Of a DNA stretch of 64,000 bases, positions 1 through 6,787 are shown in pieces. Every line of letters starts with the position of its first letter. The first letter of the stretch is position 1. Below the pieces are notes generated by a model. That model did not search any database and was not told where the DNA came from. It saw nothing but the letters and a program-made list of their open reading frames with translations. A program made the position numbers and the translations under genes. The DNA comes from Carnobacterium inhibens subsp. inhibens DSM 13024. GTDB lineage: Bacteria > Bacillota > Bacilli > Lactobacillales > Carnobacteriaceae. Where the stretch lies: the NCBI RefSeq assembly GCF_000746825.1, contig NZ_JQIV01000006.1, positions 62,001 to 126,000 on the forward strand, given 5' to 3'.

Positions 1-286
1 TGGTAAAAGAGAACTTGAGGAAGAAACAGGTTTAAGTGCTGAGATATTCGAATTGGAAACGTCATTCTTTACGTCACCAGGTTTTGCCAATGAACTAATT
101 TATATTTATACAGCTCGTGAATTGACACAAGTTGAAACACCACGCGCACAAGATGAAGATGAATTTATTGAATTAGTCTATTTAACTTTTGATGAAGCTT
201 GGGATGCTTACGAAAAACACTTGATTTACGATGCTAAAACAGTATATGCTCTTATTGCTTGGAAATTAAAAAAAGCAGCTGAGTAA
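1..286 (+). CDS. Nudix hydrolase (ADP-ribose pyrophosphatase type), 3' part only
   Basis: The reading frame is open from the left edge, so the true start lies outside the window. The first visible residues (GKRELEEETGLSAE) contain the REuxEExGu half of the Nudix box, which binds the metal and catalyses pyrophosphate hydrolysis of nucleoside-diphosphate-linked substrates. About 94 residues remain, ending at TAA 284-286. The size after the box and the position just before mtnN resemble NudF/YqkG ADP-ribose pyrophosphatases, but substrate choice is an inference because the N-terminal half is missing. The next gene begins 22 bases downstream on the same strand, suggesting an operon. Confidence 0.8.
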   Translation, partial: GKRELEEETGLSAEIFELETSFFTSPGFANELIYIYTARELTQVETPRAQDEDEFIELVYLTFDEAWDAYEKHLIYDAKTVYALIAWKLKKAAE

Positions 287-308
287 TAGAAAGGATGATT
301 TTTGTTAG

Positions 309-560
309 ATGAATCCAAAAACGAGAGCAGAAATCAAAAAAGAAAATCAACTAAAAGAAAAAGAAAGAAAAAAAAGAGATAAAGAACGAGAACGAGTTGA
401 ACGTGAGTACCAAAAGCAAATGGAAAAAGAAGGTGTCGTGACCAAAAGTCGTAAAAGTGAAAATGAAAAAATTCGCGATAGAGGACGTAAGCTAGACAGA
501 ATCATTCTTGTAGTGGCGGCATTATTGATTATTGTTTTAGCTATTGTATGGTTTTGGTAA
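309..560 (+). CDS. Small charged single-pass membrane protein, unknown function
   Basis: An 83-residue protein. Residues 1-62 are almost entirely Lys/Glu/Arg-rich and probably helical or coiled coil. Residues 63-83 are a hydrophobic segment (IILVVAALLIIVLAIVWFW) reaching the C-terminus, so it should be a tail-anchored protein with its charged part in the cytoplasm. The gene lies between the Nudix gene and mtnN, with gaps of 22 and 35 bases, and is probably co-transcribed with them. I do not recognise a characterised family. The start is supported by a weak AAAGGATG upstream. Confidence 0.7.
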   Translation: MNPKTRAEIKKENQLKEKERKKRDKERERVEREYQKQMEKEGVVTKSRKSENEKIRDRGRKLDRIILVVAALLIIVLAIVWFW

Positions 561-595
561 AGAAGTAATCATTTAGACTAGAGAGGAAATAAATA

Positions 596-1288
596 ATGAG
601 AATTGGAATTATTGGTGCAATGCAAGAGGAAGTAGCTGTATTAAAAACGAATATGAAAGACAAAAAAGAATGGACAGAGGCGAATGCCTCATTCACATCT
701 GGGATGATAGAACAGACTGAAGTGGTTTTAGTGCAATCTGGAATTGGAAAAGTTAATTCTGCAATTGCTGCAACTTTATTATTCGCTAAACATGAAGTTG
801 ATGCTATTGTGAATACAGGTTCTGCAGGAGGGATTGGAGCAGGTCTAGCCGTAGGAGATGTTGTTATTTCAACAGAACTTGCTTACCATGACGTGGATGC
901 TACTGTATTCGATTACGTCATCGGACAAGTTCCTCAAATGCCTGCTCGGTACCCAGCAGATCAAACTCTTGTAAAGCAAACCGTTGAGGCAGCTGAAAAA
1001 GTTGGGTTAAAAGCAAAACAGGGATTAATTCTTACAAGTGATTCTTTTGTAGCGGATAAAAAAATTGTGGATCAGATCAAACTACATTTTCCAGAAGCTC
1101 TGGCTTCTGAGATGGAAGGGGCAGCGATTGCTCAAGTTTGCTACCAATTCAATAAACCATTCGTTATTGTAAGAGCTATGTCAGATGTAGCTGACGAAGA
1201 AGCGGGTATAAGTTTTGATGAATTTATTATTGAAGCAGGTAAAAAATCTGGTGAAATGGTAATAGAATTAATCAAAAATTTAGCTTAA
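596..1288 (+). CDS. mtnN: 5'-methylthioadenosine/S-adenosylhomocysteine nucleosidase
   Basis: A 230-residue Pfs/MtnN enzyme that cleaves adenine from methylthioadenosine and S-adenosylhomocysteine, feeding the activated methyl cycle and, with LuxS, AI-2 formation. Family signatures are clear: the N-terminal IGIIGAMQEEV with the catalytic Glu near residue 12, NTGSAGGI in the purine/ribose site, the SEMEGAAIAQV substrate-binding loop, and AMSDVADEE with the catalytic Asp. Length matches the family (about 230). The ribosome site GAGAGGAA lies upstream of ATG 596. It is the last gene of the Nudix - small membrane protein - mtnN group, followed by a terminator. luxS, which uses its product, is encoded 3.6 kb away. 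Confidence 0.96.
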   Translation: MRIGIIGAMQEEVAVLKTNMKDKKEWTEANASFTSGMIEQTEVVLVQSGIGKVNSAIAATLLFAKHEVDAIVNTGSAGGIGAGLAVGDVVISTELAYHDVDATVFDYVIGQVPQMPARYPADQTLVKQTVEAAEKVGLKAKQGLILTSDSFVADKKIVDQIKLHFPEALASEMEGAAIAQVCYQFNKPFVIVRAMSDVADEEAGISFDEFIIEAGKKSGEMVIELIKNLA

Positions 1289-1290
1289 AT

Positions 1291-1344
1291 CAAAAAAACG
1301 AAGAATCATGAGTTTGACGCTCATCATTTTTCGTTTTTTTTTTT
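1291..1344 (+). terminator. Intrinsic terminator after mtnN
   Basis: An imperfect hairpin (AAAAAACGAA..ATCATGAG / CTCATCAT..TTCGTTTTTT) starts three bases after the mtnN stop and is followed by a long T run. The A/T-tract symmetry means it may also work for the convergent acetyltransferase gene. Confidence 0.8.
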
Positions 1345-1361
1345 GAGCTATAAAATAATCA

Positions 1362-1841
1362 TTAAGTGGTGATTGTTTTATAGGCGATTTCTGTATAAAC
1401 CTCATAACCAAACTGATGATACAATTTTTTAGCTATTTCATTATTAGGCCAATAATGGAGTTCAATCTGGGGAATACCCTGTTCTTTTGCAAAGTTATCT
1501 GCAAATGCCAAAAGTTCTTTACCTAAACCATTTCCTTGGTAGGTAGGCATAATTAGAATATGGTGTAAATAAAGCCTGGTGTATCCATAACGATAAACTG
1601 TTTCAGGAACAACTTCTTCTTCCAACCAAAGATATGCAGCAATTTGTTCAGGTTCTTTTTGATCATCTACCCAAAGAAAAACCTGTTGTTTTGGATTTTT
1701 AAATAATTCCTGAAAATAGTAAACTAATTCTTTTTCATTGTAAGGTTTAAAAAAATCAGGATACATTTCTCTATGTTTGTCTTGCATCACATAGCCTAAT
1801 TCTGCTAGTAGTTTTGCGTCTCTTGTTTCTATTATTTTCAT
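1362..1841 (-). CDS. GNAT-family N-acetyltransferase
   Basis: A 159-residue single-domain GNAT protein that would transfer an acetyl group from acetyl-CoA to an amine of unknown identity. The acetyl-CoA pyrophosphate loop is visible as LHHILIMPTYQGNGLGKELL (Q/RxxGxG type) near residues 91-110, followed by the typical NxxAxxLYxxxGY end (NNEIAKKLYHQFGYEV). It is convergent with mtnN and appears to be a single-gene unit. Substrate cannot be predicted from sequence. Confidence 0.85.
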   Translation of the reverse strand: MKIIETRDAKLLAELGYVMQDKHREMYPDFFKPYNEKELVYYFQELFKNPKQQVFLWVDDQKEPEQIAAYLWLEEEVVPETVYRYGYTRLYLHHILIMPTYQGNGLGKELLAFADNFAKEQGIPQIELHYWPNNEIAKKLYHQFGYEVYTEIAYKTITT

Positions 1842-2064
1842 TTAAAAGTCCTCACTTACATTCATTCTTTTTACTTTACATTAACAGTTTATCACGAGTA
1901 GTGAAAAAATAAAAAGGTTCTTTGCTAAATTATTAATCAAATAGAAAGAATGCGGTTGCTATAAAAATGCAAAAAAATTAAAATAAGAGAGTAGAAGAAG
2001 CAGGAAAAAAATAAAAATAGTTAGAATGAATTTAGTAGATAAATAAGCAGGAAAGAGGTTAGTT

Positions 2065-2625
2065 GTGGTGGATATTCTAGAGACGGAGCGCTTAGTACTT
2101 ATACCCTATAAGTTATCATTTATTGAGGCTACACTAATTGGAGACGACAGATTAAGTGAGTTATCTGGCTATAGCGTGGCAAAAGAATGGCCAGGAGTAG
2201 AATTTTTCTTTTATTTACCTTATGTACTAGAATCAGTAAAAGAAGACCCAAATAAAGCAAAATGGACACACCTCATAATACTGAAAGCTGAAAATAAAAT
2301 CATTGGAGAAGTAAGTGCACAAGGAACCCCTGAAATAACTGGTGAAGCGGAGTTAGGATATGGAATAGTAGAGGCATATGCAGGAAATGGCTATGCTACG
2401 GAAGGTGCACAAGCTTTTTTAGATTGGCTTGTCTCTGAAAAAATCAAAACGATAAGAGCTAAAACTTATTTGTATCATAAAAAGTCACAACATATTTTAC
2501 AAAAATTAGGATTTATTAAAACGGGTGAAGGTCTTTTTGTAGGAGGTGAGCGAGTAGCCTATTTTGAATGGAAACCAAAGCAATTGACATACAATGAAAA
2601 TAGACTAAACAAAAAAGCTAAATAG
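2065..2625 (+). CDS. GNAT acetyltransferase of the RimJ/RimL type
   Basis: A 186-residue protein opening with ILETERLVLIPY, the usual N-terminal strand of RimJ/RimL-like acetyltransferases, then AELGYGIVEAYAGNGYATEGAQAF (acetyl-CoA loop in part) and a C-terminal SQHILQKLGFIKTGEG motif. The start is GTG 2065 (a second GTG follows directly), placed after GAAAGAGG. The last codons, encoding about NKKAK, form the left arm of a perfect terminator hairpin, and its TAG stop is the hairpin loop. Substrate unknown; family assignment is firm. Confidence 0.85.
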   Translation: MVDILETERLVLIPYKLSFIEATLIGDDRLSELSGYSVAKEWPGVEFFFYLPYVLESVKEDPNKAKWTHLIILKAENKIIGEVSAQGTPEITGEAELGYGIVEAYAGNGYATEGAQAFLDWLVSEKIKTIRAKTYLYHKKSQHILQKLGFIKTGEGLFVGGERVAYFEWKPKQLTYNENRLNKKAK

Positions 2626-2649
2626 TTTAGCTTTTTTGTTTAGTCTATT
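2599..2649. terminator. Perfect 24-bp-stem bidirectional terminator over two stop codons
   Basis: Arms 2599-2622 and 2626-2649 are exact reverse complements over 24 bp; the three-base loop (2623-2625) is the TAG stop of the upstream acetyltransferase gene. The right arm runs into the TTA (2648-2650) that is the stop of the convergent yueI-type gene. A and T tracts in the arms give a U tail in both directions. Confidence 0.92.
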
Positions 2650-3091
2650 AAGAAAAAAACTTTTTAAAAAAAGAAGGCTTTTCATTATCTTTTTCCTGAT
2701 TAGGTAGTGAAGTAGGGTATTTAACAGCTACATCAACCACTTCTTCATTGACGGCATGTGTTGACACATAGATAAGACCAAATGGACTATGTTGAGCCCC
2801 TTCATCAGAGACAATACGAAACGAGCAGTCTGTGTCTTGGCTTATTTTTATATAAGGACTCAATTTACTCATGTCAATTTGACCATTTAATAGTAGTTGT
2901 TGCTGGGGATGAAGTCGGATTTCTTTTTTTAATGCATCAAGATACTCATTGGACATGAGTTGTTCAATAGTCATAGATAAATAAACACGTTCTCTTAAAC
3001 TACCAAAATATTTATTTCTTTCATCGGGGTTTGTTTTTTTATTTCCATAAATGCCTTTTGATAAATAGTCTTGAGTTTCTCTGTCAGCCAT
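2648..3091 (-). CDS. yueI: YueI-family (DUF1694) protein
   Basis: A 147-residue protein of the uncharacterised YueI/DUF1694 family found across Bacilli. Recognisable parts are the N-terminal YLSKGIYGNKKTNPDERNKY and FGSLRERVYLSMT segment and the central hydrophilic LHPQQQLLLNGQ. The start is ATG 3089-3091, because AAGAAGGGGG lies just upstream; the open frame continues 45 codons further but that extension is hydrophobic, AT-rich and unlike the family. The C-terminus is basic (KPSFFKKFFS). It is convergent with the acetyltransferase gene and shares its terminator. Function unknown. Confidence 0.85.
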   Translation of the reverse strand: MADRETQDYLSKGIYGNKKTNPDERNKYFGSLRERVYLSMTIEQLMSNEYLDALKKEIRLHPQQQLLLNGQIDMSKLSPYIKISQDTDCSFRIVSDEGAQHSPFGLIYVSTHAVNEEVVDVAVKYPTSLPNQEKDNEKPSFFKKFFS

Positions 3092-3362
3092 GTGTAAGCC
3101 CCCTTCTTTTAGTGGAAATGAGATAAAGCTTATCCTTATAAATAAGCTTATATTAAAAATTAGTATAGCATGAACAATTGAGAATGAAAACTTTTTATTA
3201 ATTTGCTCATTATCACACAAAAACAATCAAAAACGATTGCTTTTTTTAAAGAAAATCTATAAAATCAGCATTAGAAATATATTTTTTTCACTGTAAGATT
3301 GCCTCAGGCAGTGAATTTACTATTAACTTGGGCACTCATCAGTTGTTGCAGGCTTATCATGA

Positions 3363-3689
3363 AACCATTCACGTTTTGGGTTAGTGAATGATGTTTTTGG
3401 ATTTAAGTCTAGTGAGGTTACAATCGAACCTCCAATACATAGACAATCTATTTCGCCTGAATGTGTAGTTAATGAAAACCCGGATTTATTATTTGTTATC
3501 AATCGTACTTCAACGATTGGTGGAGATAAAGCAACTAATAATTTAGTATCTAATGAGTTGATCCAAAAAACTAAGTCCTTTAAAAATGATAAAATCGTTT
3601 ATTTAACACCAGATATTTAGTATTTATTTGGTGGAGGAATTAAAGCTACTCAGCTAATGAACGAAGAAATTTCAATGGTTATCCAATAA
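3363..3689 (+). pseudogene. Remnant of an iron-siderophore ABC transporter binding protein
   Basis: From 3363 the frame reads NHSRFGLVNDVFGFKSSEV, then ENPDLLFVINRTSTIGGDKA and KSFKNDKIVYLTPDI. After an in-frame TAG (3618-3620) it continues YLFGGGIKATQLMNEEISMV to TAA 3687-3689. This matches the C-terminal half of CeuE/YclQ-like siderophore-binding lipoproteins, where the stop replaces a conserved Trp (a one-base TGG to TAG change). The N-terminal half, signal peptide and lipobox are missing: the frame is closed by a stop at 3360-3362. No permease or ATPase gene remains nearby. Family recognised by motif; decay is directly visible. Confidence 0.75.
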
Positions 3690-3717
3690 AAAATAGTAGG
3701 ACATCGGGAGTGAATGG

Positions 3718-4374
3718 ATGAATAATAACACCTTTACAAAAGAAGACTTTGACGTATTTAAAATAGAAGGTTTAGAACAAAGAATGACAGCTATTCGAAA
3801 TCAATTACAACCAAAATTTCGCGCATTAGGTCAAGACTTTGCTAAAGAAATAGCTATTGAATTGAATCAAGAGATTCTTCCAGTTCATATTGCACAACAC
3901 TTAAGAAGAACTAAAAATGCACCAAAAGATACTTGGTTGGCAATAGGAGGAGATAAAAGAGGGTACAAAAAATATCCGCATTTCCAACTAGGATTGTATG
4001 AGACACATCTGTTTATTTGGCTGGCTTTTATTGATAACCCTTTGTATGAAGAAAAGATGGCCTTACAAATAATCGAAGATCCATCATTACTATTTAAGAT
4101 TCCTGATGACTATGTTGTTTCATGGGATCATACAAAAGAAACCGTCATACCCCTAACTGAAGCAGATTTGTTGAATGGATTGATACGTTGGCAAACGGTG
4201 AAAAAAGGCGAGTTTTTAATCGGGAGACAACTATTAGCAGAGGATCCGATTTTAAAGGATCCAAAAGCCATGCAAGAATATATACTCAATACATTTATAC
4301 AACTCGTTCCTTTATATAAACAAGCTTACAGTGTATATGACTTGCAAGAGCCTGCAAATTCGTATGCAACTTAA
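3718..4374 (+). CDS. UPF0637 (DUF1054, YktB-like) protein
   Basis: A 218-residue member of the UPF0637 family, conserved in Bacilli and without established function. The family core is clear: FTKEDFDVFKIEGLEQRM at the start, then PVHIAQHLRRTKNAPKDTW, KRGYKKYPHFQLGLYETHLF and IPDDYVVSWDHTK. The start ATG 3718 follows CGGGAG. The stop codon TAA 4372-4374 lies within the edge of a perfect palindromic terminator shared with luxS. Confidence 0.88.
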   Translation: MNNNTFTKEDFDVFKIEGLEQRMTAIRNQLQPKFRALGQDFAKEIAIELNQEILPVHIAQHLRRTKNAPKDTWLAIGGDKRGYKKYPHFQLGLYETHLFIWLAFIDNPLYEEKMALQIIEDPSLLFKIPDDYVVSWDHTKETVIPLTEADLLNGLIRWQTVKKGEFLIGRQLLAEDPILKDPKAMQEYILNTFIQLVPLYKQAYSVYDLQEPANSYAT

Positions 4375-4414
4375 TAAAAAATTCCTTACGAATATTCGTA
4401 AGGAATTTTTTATT
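4373..4414. terminator. Perfect 42-bp palindromic bidirectional terminator
   Basis: Positions 4373-4393 and 4394-4414 are exact reverse complements (21 bp each, no spacer). The palindrome starts inside the UPF0637 stop codon (4372-4374) and ends inside the luxS stop codon (4413-4415), so one hairpin ends both convergent transcripts. In RNA the innermost bases would open into a loop. Confidence 0.92.
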
Positions 4415-4877
4415 AAGCAAACACAATATGCCATTCATTGCGTTTTGCTAAAAAATCTTTTGCTAATTTTTGAGCACCTTCTAAGGTATGGTGAGCTGCC
4501 CATCCACATTGAGTTTCGTTGCTTGCGGGAACTTCTGTTGCCACTAAAACATCTTCCATAGTTTTTTGTAAAACTTCTAAAATCTCGTCATAGTTTTCAT
4601 GATTGATGACAGTTAGATAAAAGCCGGTTTGGCATCCCATAGGTCCAAAATCAATAATATAATCAGCATGATTACGAATCAATTCAGCTGTTAAATGTTC
4701 TAATGAATGAACACTCATCATGTCCATATGTTCTTTATTAGGTTGAGAGAAGCGGACATCGTATTTCAAAATTTTATCGCCATTCAATCCCATCTTTTTA
4801 TCTGCTAATCTAACATAAGGTGCTTTAACTTTAGTATGATCTAAGTTGAAACTTTCTACATTCATTTTACTTGTCAT
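4413..4877 (-). CDS. luxS: S-ribosylhomocysteine lyase (LuxS)
   Basis: A 154-residue LuxS enzyme converting S-ribosylhomocysteine to homocysteine and the AI-2 precursor DPD. The metal ligands are present: HSLEH (His57 and His61 in this numbering) and the Cys in [10 protein letters not shown]; the [12 protein letters not shown] segment is also conserved. The start is ATG 4875-4877 ([11 protein letters not shown]) because TAGGAGTG lies about six bases upstream; a longer frame to 4907 lacks a ribosome site. With mtnN in the same window it completes the SAH detoxification and AI-2 route. It has its own terminator and appears monocistronic. Confidence 0.96.
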   Translation of the reverse strand: MTSKMNVESFNLDHTKVKAPYVRLADKKMGLNGDKILKYDVRFSQPNKEHMDMMSVHSLEHLTAELIRNHADYIIDFGPMGCQTGFYLTVINHENYDEILEVLQKTMEDVLVATEVPASNETQCGWAAHHTLEGAQKLAKDFLAKRNEWHIVFA

Positions 4878-4949
4878 AAATGAAACACTCCTAATTCTTT
4901 TAAACATATTTAAGTCCTTATGGTTTAGTGTACCATTTTTATTACAAGA

Positions 4950-4969
4950 CTAAAAATAGTTATTTTTAG
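4950..4969. repeat. 20-bp AT-rich palindrome upstream of luxS
   Basis: CTAAAAATA-GT-TATTTTTAG is a perfect inverted repeat about 75 bases before the luxS start, in the region where its promoter should lie (a TACACT -10-like hexamer is nearby on the minus strand). It could be an operator or simply AT-rich symmetry; no regulator can be named. Confidence 0.4.
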
Positions 4970-4983
4970 TTATAGTAGAAAAA

Positions 4984-5010
4984 AACGCTGAGTGTAAAAA
5001 TCTCAGCGTT
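4984..5010 (-). terminator. Terminator overlapping the stop of the 56-residue small gene
   Basis: On the minus strand AACGCTGAG - nine bases - CTCAGCGTT forms a perfect 9-bp stem followed directly by a T run. The left arm contains the TGA stop (5003-5005) of the small gene that precedes it. Confidence 0.85.
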
Positions 5011-5173
5011 CGTCATCCTTATCTTCTTCTTTTTTTTCATTGAATTTACGGACAATAAACTCATAATGTATTAGTGCATTAAAATCATCTTGATAATGGA
5101 TGACTATTTTTGATTTGTTGCTTTTTAATTTGACAGCAGGACCAGTAACTTCGATTACTGTATTATTAGACAC
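5003..5173 (-). CDS. Small hypothetical protein, 56 residues
   Basis: A GTG-started frame (start codon 5171-5173) encodes 56 residues beginning MSNNTVIEVTGPAVKLKSNK and ending in a highly charged tail (KKEEDKDDER). AAGGAGTG sits about eight bases upstream, and a hairpin-plus-U-tract terminator overlaps the stop codon; these two signals in the correct positions argue for a real gene. The predicted protein is cytoplasmic, mostly beta-like in the first 45 residues and acidic at the C-terminus. I do not recognise a family. It lies about 120 bases upstream of luxS on the same strand, but its terminator separates the two. Confidence 0.6.
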   Translation of the reverse strand: MSNNTVIEVTGPAVKLKSNKSKIVIHYQDDFNALIHYEFIVRKFNEKKEEDKDDER

Positions 5174-5523
5174 AGTATACACTCCTTCTTAGTAAAAACA
5201 ATTTAGTATAAAATGATAATAGTGGATAAATATATAAGGGCAAAAACAACTAACTAACTTATTAATTAACAAAGCTTACCACAAAAAAGTGTAGATGAAA
5301 ATACACTTGAACTACTTTTTTTGTTTTCTCATCAAATTCATATAAACGCCCGTAAATACCTATTGGAAACGGTTGTTAACTAAAAAAATAAACAGGTTTT
5401 TCTCTTTAAAAATGCCTGTAATAGGGAGTGGAATAGGAAAAAAGGACTTCTAACTTTAGAAGTTAGAAAATTAGAGTTGTTACAGAATAAGCCGTTTTAG
5501 CTATGCGAATAATGGAAGAGAAA
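5174..5523. other. Intergenic stretch without a recognisable gene
   Basis: AT-rich DNA with no frame that has a convincing start and family match. It holds a short hairpin at 5287-5308 (AAGTGTA/TACACTT) with a T tract downstream and a 21-bp inverted repeat at 5448-5468 (TTCTAACTT-TAG-AAGTTAGAA). Confidence 0.5.
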
Positions 5524-5556
5524 AAACCCACAAACAATGAAAATGTTTGTGGGTTT
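5524..5556 (-). terminator. Terminator copy beside the duplicated rpsD end
   Basis: AAACCCACAAACA - seven bases - TGTTTGTGGGTTT is a strong hairpin with a T tract on the minus strand. It closely resembles the terminator of rpsD itself (6718-6762: AAACCCGCAAACG..CGTTTGTGGGTTT). No intact gene lies immediately upstream; what lies there is a degenerate rpsD 3' end. Confidence 0.75.
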
Positions 5557-5574
5557 AAAATGATTCTTTGTATT

Positions 5575-5608
5575 ACAATCGGATTAACGAGAGAAGTACA
5601 ATGAATCG
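5575..5608 (-). pseudogene. Degenerate copy of the rpsD 3' end
   Basis: The + strand segment GGATTAACGAGAGAAGTA (from 5581) matches GAATTAACGAGAGTAGTA at the end of rpsD (from 6785). In rpsD frame the minus strand reads SLYFSR-stop, compared with VEYYSR-stop for the intact gene. Only about the last eight codons and the downstream terminator region are related; homology then stops. This is the pattern left when an element integrates at the 3' end of a gene and carries a substitute end, but no integrase gene survives to prove it. Confidence 0.6.
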
Positions 5609-5658
5609 TTTTGCAAAGCTTGCACTGTAAGTCTGTTTAAGGTGTTTTATAAAAACTT

Positions 5659-5676
5659 CCCCAAGAGTTTCCCCAG
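5659..5676. repeat. CCCCAAGAGTTTCCCCAG motif, left copy
   Basis: This 18-base motif recurs in the same orientation at 6657-6672 as CCCCAGAGTTCCCCAG (two one-base deletions). On the minus strand one frame reads TFKVYKLGKLLGKFL-stop. Paired GG/GK steps resemble the tails of some Gram-positive tyrosine integrases, which is a weak resemblance only. Confidence 0.45.
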
Positions 5677-5851
5677 CTTATAAACTTTGAAAGTTAAACA
5701 ATTAGTTTGGAAATTAGCTTATTTTTATTAAATTAAATAAAGAAGGTTGCAGACATGCTGGAAACACAAGCATTGCGAAACAAGATCATTATTCATCCAT
5801 ATGGATTTTTATGTTTAGTTAAGTATAATAATACCAATTTATATACACGAA

Positions 5852-5885
5852 AAGCCACTTCTTAATTGAGGCGGCTTTTTTTTTG
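5852..5885 (+). terminator. Intrinsic terminator between the scar and the small membrane gene
   Basis: AAAAGCCACTTC-TTAATT-GAGGCGGCTTTTTTTTT: stem with a G-U or mismatch and a long T run on the + strand; the A tract on the left arm also gives the convergent small gene at 5889 a usable terminator. The TTAATTGAGG core is similar to the hairpin at 6570-6608. Confidence 0.7.
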
Positions 5886-5888
5886 GGT

Positions 5889-6110
5889 TTATTTTGATTT
5901 ATTTTTAGAATTTTGACTATCCACACCTGCACCAACTGCAACACCAAGAGCAATACCTATAGCGATTCCAATAGCCAAATTATCAAACACTAGCCCTAAA
6001 GCAGCTCCAAACGCAAGACCCAAAGACATACCTAAAGCAAGATAAGATGTTTTGTCCGTCTTCTTTTCATCATTTTTCTGTTTACTATCTTTATTATTTA
6101 AGTCTCCCAT
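5889..6110 (-). CDS. Small glycine-zipper membrane protein
   Basis: A 73-residue protein. Residues 1-22 are hydrophilic and charged (MGDLNNKDSKQKNDEKK); residues 23-64 form one or two hydrophobic helices rich in small residues (ALGMSLGLAFGAALGLVF and IGIAIGIALGVAVGAG), a glycine-zipper pattern that packs tightly in membranes; the tail is charged. AAGGAGG precedes the ATG. Similar short proteins occur widely in lactic acid bacteria without assigned function. It lies inside the region bounded by the two rpsD ends and is probably cargo or residual DNA of that insertion. The next small gene upstream on the same strand may be in the same transcript. Confidence 0.7.
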   Translation of the reverse strand: MGDLNNKDSKQKNDEKKTDKTSYLALGMSLGLAFGAALGLVFDNLAIGIAIGIALGVAVGAGVDSQNSKNKSK

Positions 6111-6189
6111 AAGTAACTTCCTCCTTATGATTTAATTTTATCATATAAGGTAAGAGAGTCTATTAATCTAGTCTATAAGATAAAACTTT

Positions 6190-6369
6190 TTATCCAATGT
6201 TAGGATTTACAGGTCCCGTCGATTCTTCAATCCGAGTTAAAGATAACTTAATTAATTCTATATCGCCTTTAGAAGATGTAGAAGTTTCCTCAATTACATC
6301 TAGTTTTTCTGCAATATAATCAAGCTTATCATAAATTTTTTCTAATATTTTTAATGCTTTATCGTCCAT
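6190..6369 (-). CDS. Small coiled-coil protein, 59 residues
   Basis: Starting at ATG 6367-6369 (AAGGAGTG lies eight bases upstream; an in-frame GTG three codons earlier overlaps that site), the protein reads MDDKALKILEKIYDKLDYIA and continues with heptad-like Leu/Ile spacing, then a Ser/Thr hinge and the end TGPVNPNIG. It is probably a helical dimerising peptide. I do not recognise a family. It precedes the glycine-zipper gene by about 80 bases on the same strand and lies within the rpsD-end duplication. Confidence 0.6.
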   Translation of the reverse strand: MDDKALKILEKIYDKLDYIAEKLDVIEETSTSSKGDIELIKLSLTRIEESTGPVNPNIG

Positions 6370-6430
6370 ACCCAACACTCCTTTATAATTTTATCTATAT
6401 TGTAACCCTTATCATTTAAAAAATATATAG

Positions 6431-6445
6431 TTGCGTTAAAACATA
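6431..6445. repeat. 15-bp direct repeat (also at 6609-6623)
   Basis: TTGCGTTAAAACATA occurs twice in the same orientation, 178 bases apart, with different flanks. Such short repeats may be remnants of duplicated leader DNA within the scar region. Confidence 0.55.
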
Positions 6446-6569
6446 ACTTTATTATGTAGTAAAAGTCTAATCTTATAGTCTTAAATCTAACCAATACTCA
6501 CAGGTTGCATTTTACCTCTCATAAATAAATAAGAGCTTTTTTGTGGGAAATATTTACTTATAAAGCAGT

Positions 6570-6612
6570 AAAAAACCCTATCTCTTAATTGAGGTAGAGT
6601 TATTTTTTTTGC
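6570..6612 (+). terminator. Terminator-like hairpin in the scar region
   Basis: AACCCTATCTC-TTAATT-GAGGTAGAGTTATTTTTTTT forms a stem with one weak pair followed by a T run. It follows no recognisable + strand gene. Similar in layout to the hairpin at 5852-5885. Confidence 0.5.
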
Positions 6613-6656
6613 GTTAAAACATAGTTTTCTTAAATGACAGTCGTCTTCCTTTATAA

Positions 6657-6672
6657 CCCCAGAGTTCCCCAG
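6657..6672. repeat. CCCC-AGAGTT-CCCCAG motif, right copy
   Basis: Partner of the 5659-5676 motif, same orientation, 45 bases before the rpsD terminator. The two copies lie just inside the two rpsD-end copies. Confidence 0.45.
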
Positions 6673-6717
6673 ATAAACTATTTATTACGAGTTATTCCAC
6701 GTTTTGGATAAAAAAAG

Positions 6718-6762
6718 AAAAAACCCGCAAACGTTTGTATATAAACGTTTGTGGGTTTTTAA
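6718..6762 (-). terminator. rpsD terminator
   Basis: AAACCCGCAAACGTTT - short loop - AAACGTTTGTGGGTTT, with a T tract on the minus strand, 26 bases after the rpsD stop. Confidence 0.88.
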
Positions 6763-6787
6763 AAGTGTTTTTCGCATTACTCAAGAA

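Noticed and set aside
3092-3226. 45-codon N-terminal extension of the YueI protein with a hydrophobic stretch
   Set aside because: No ribosome site, AT-rich, not in the family; a strong ribosome site precedes ATG 3091.
4331-4561. 76-codon frame over the UPF0637/luxS junction
   Set aside because: It runs through a perfect terminator palindrome and antisense to luxS.
5287-5320. Terminator in the region between the small gene and the rpsD scar
   Set aside because: The T tract is nine bases away from a 7-bp stem and no gene ends here; left as a note only.
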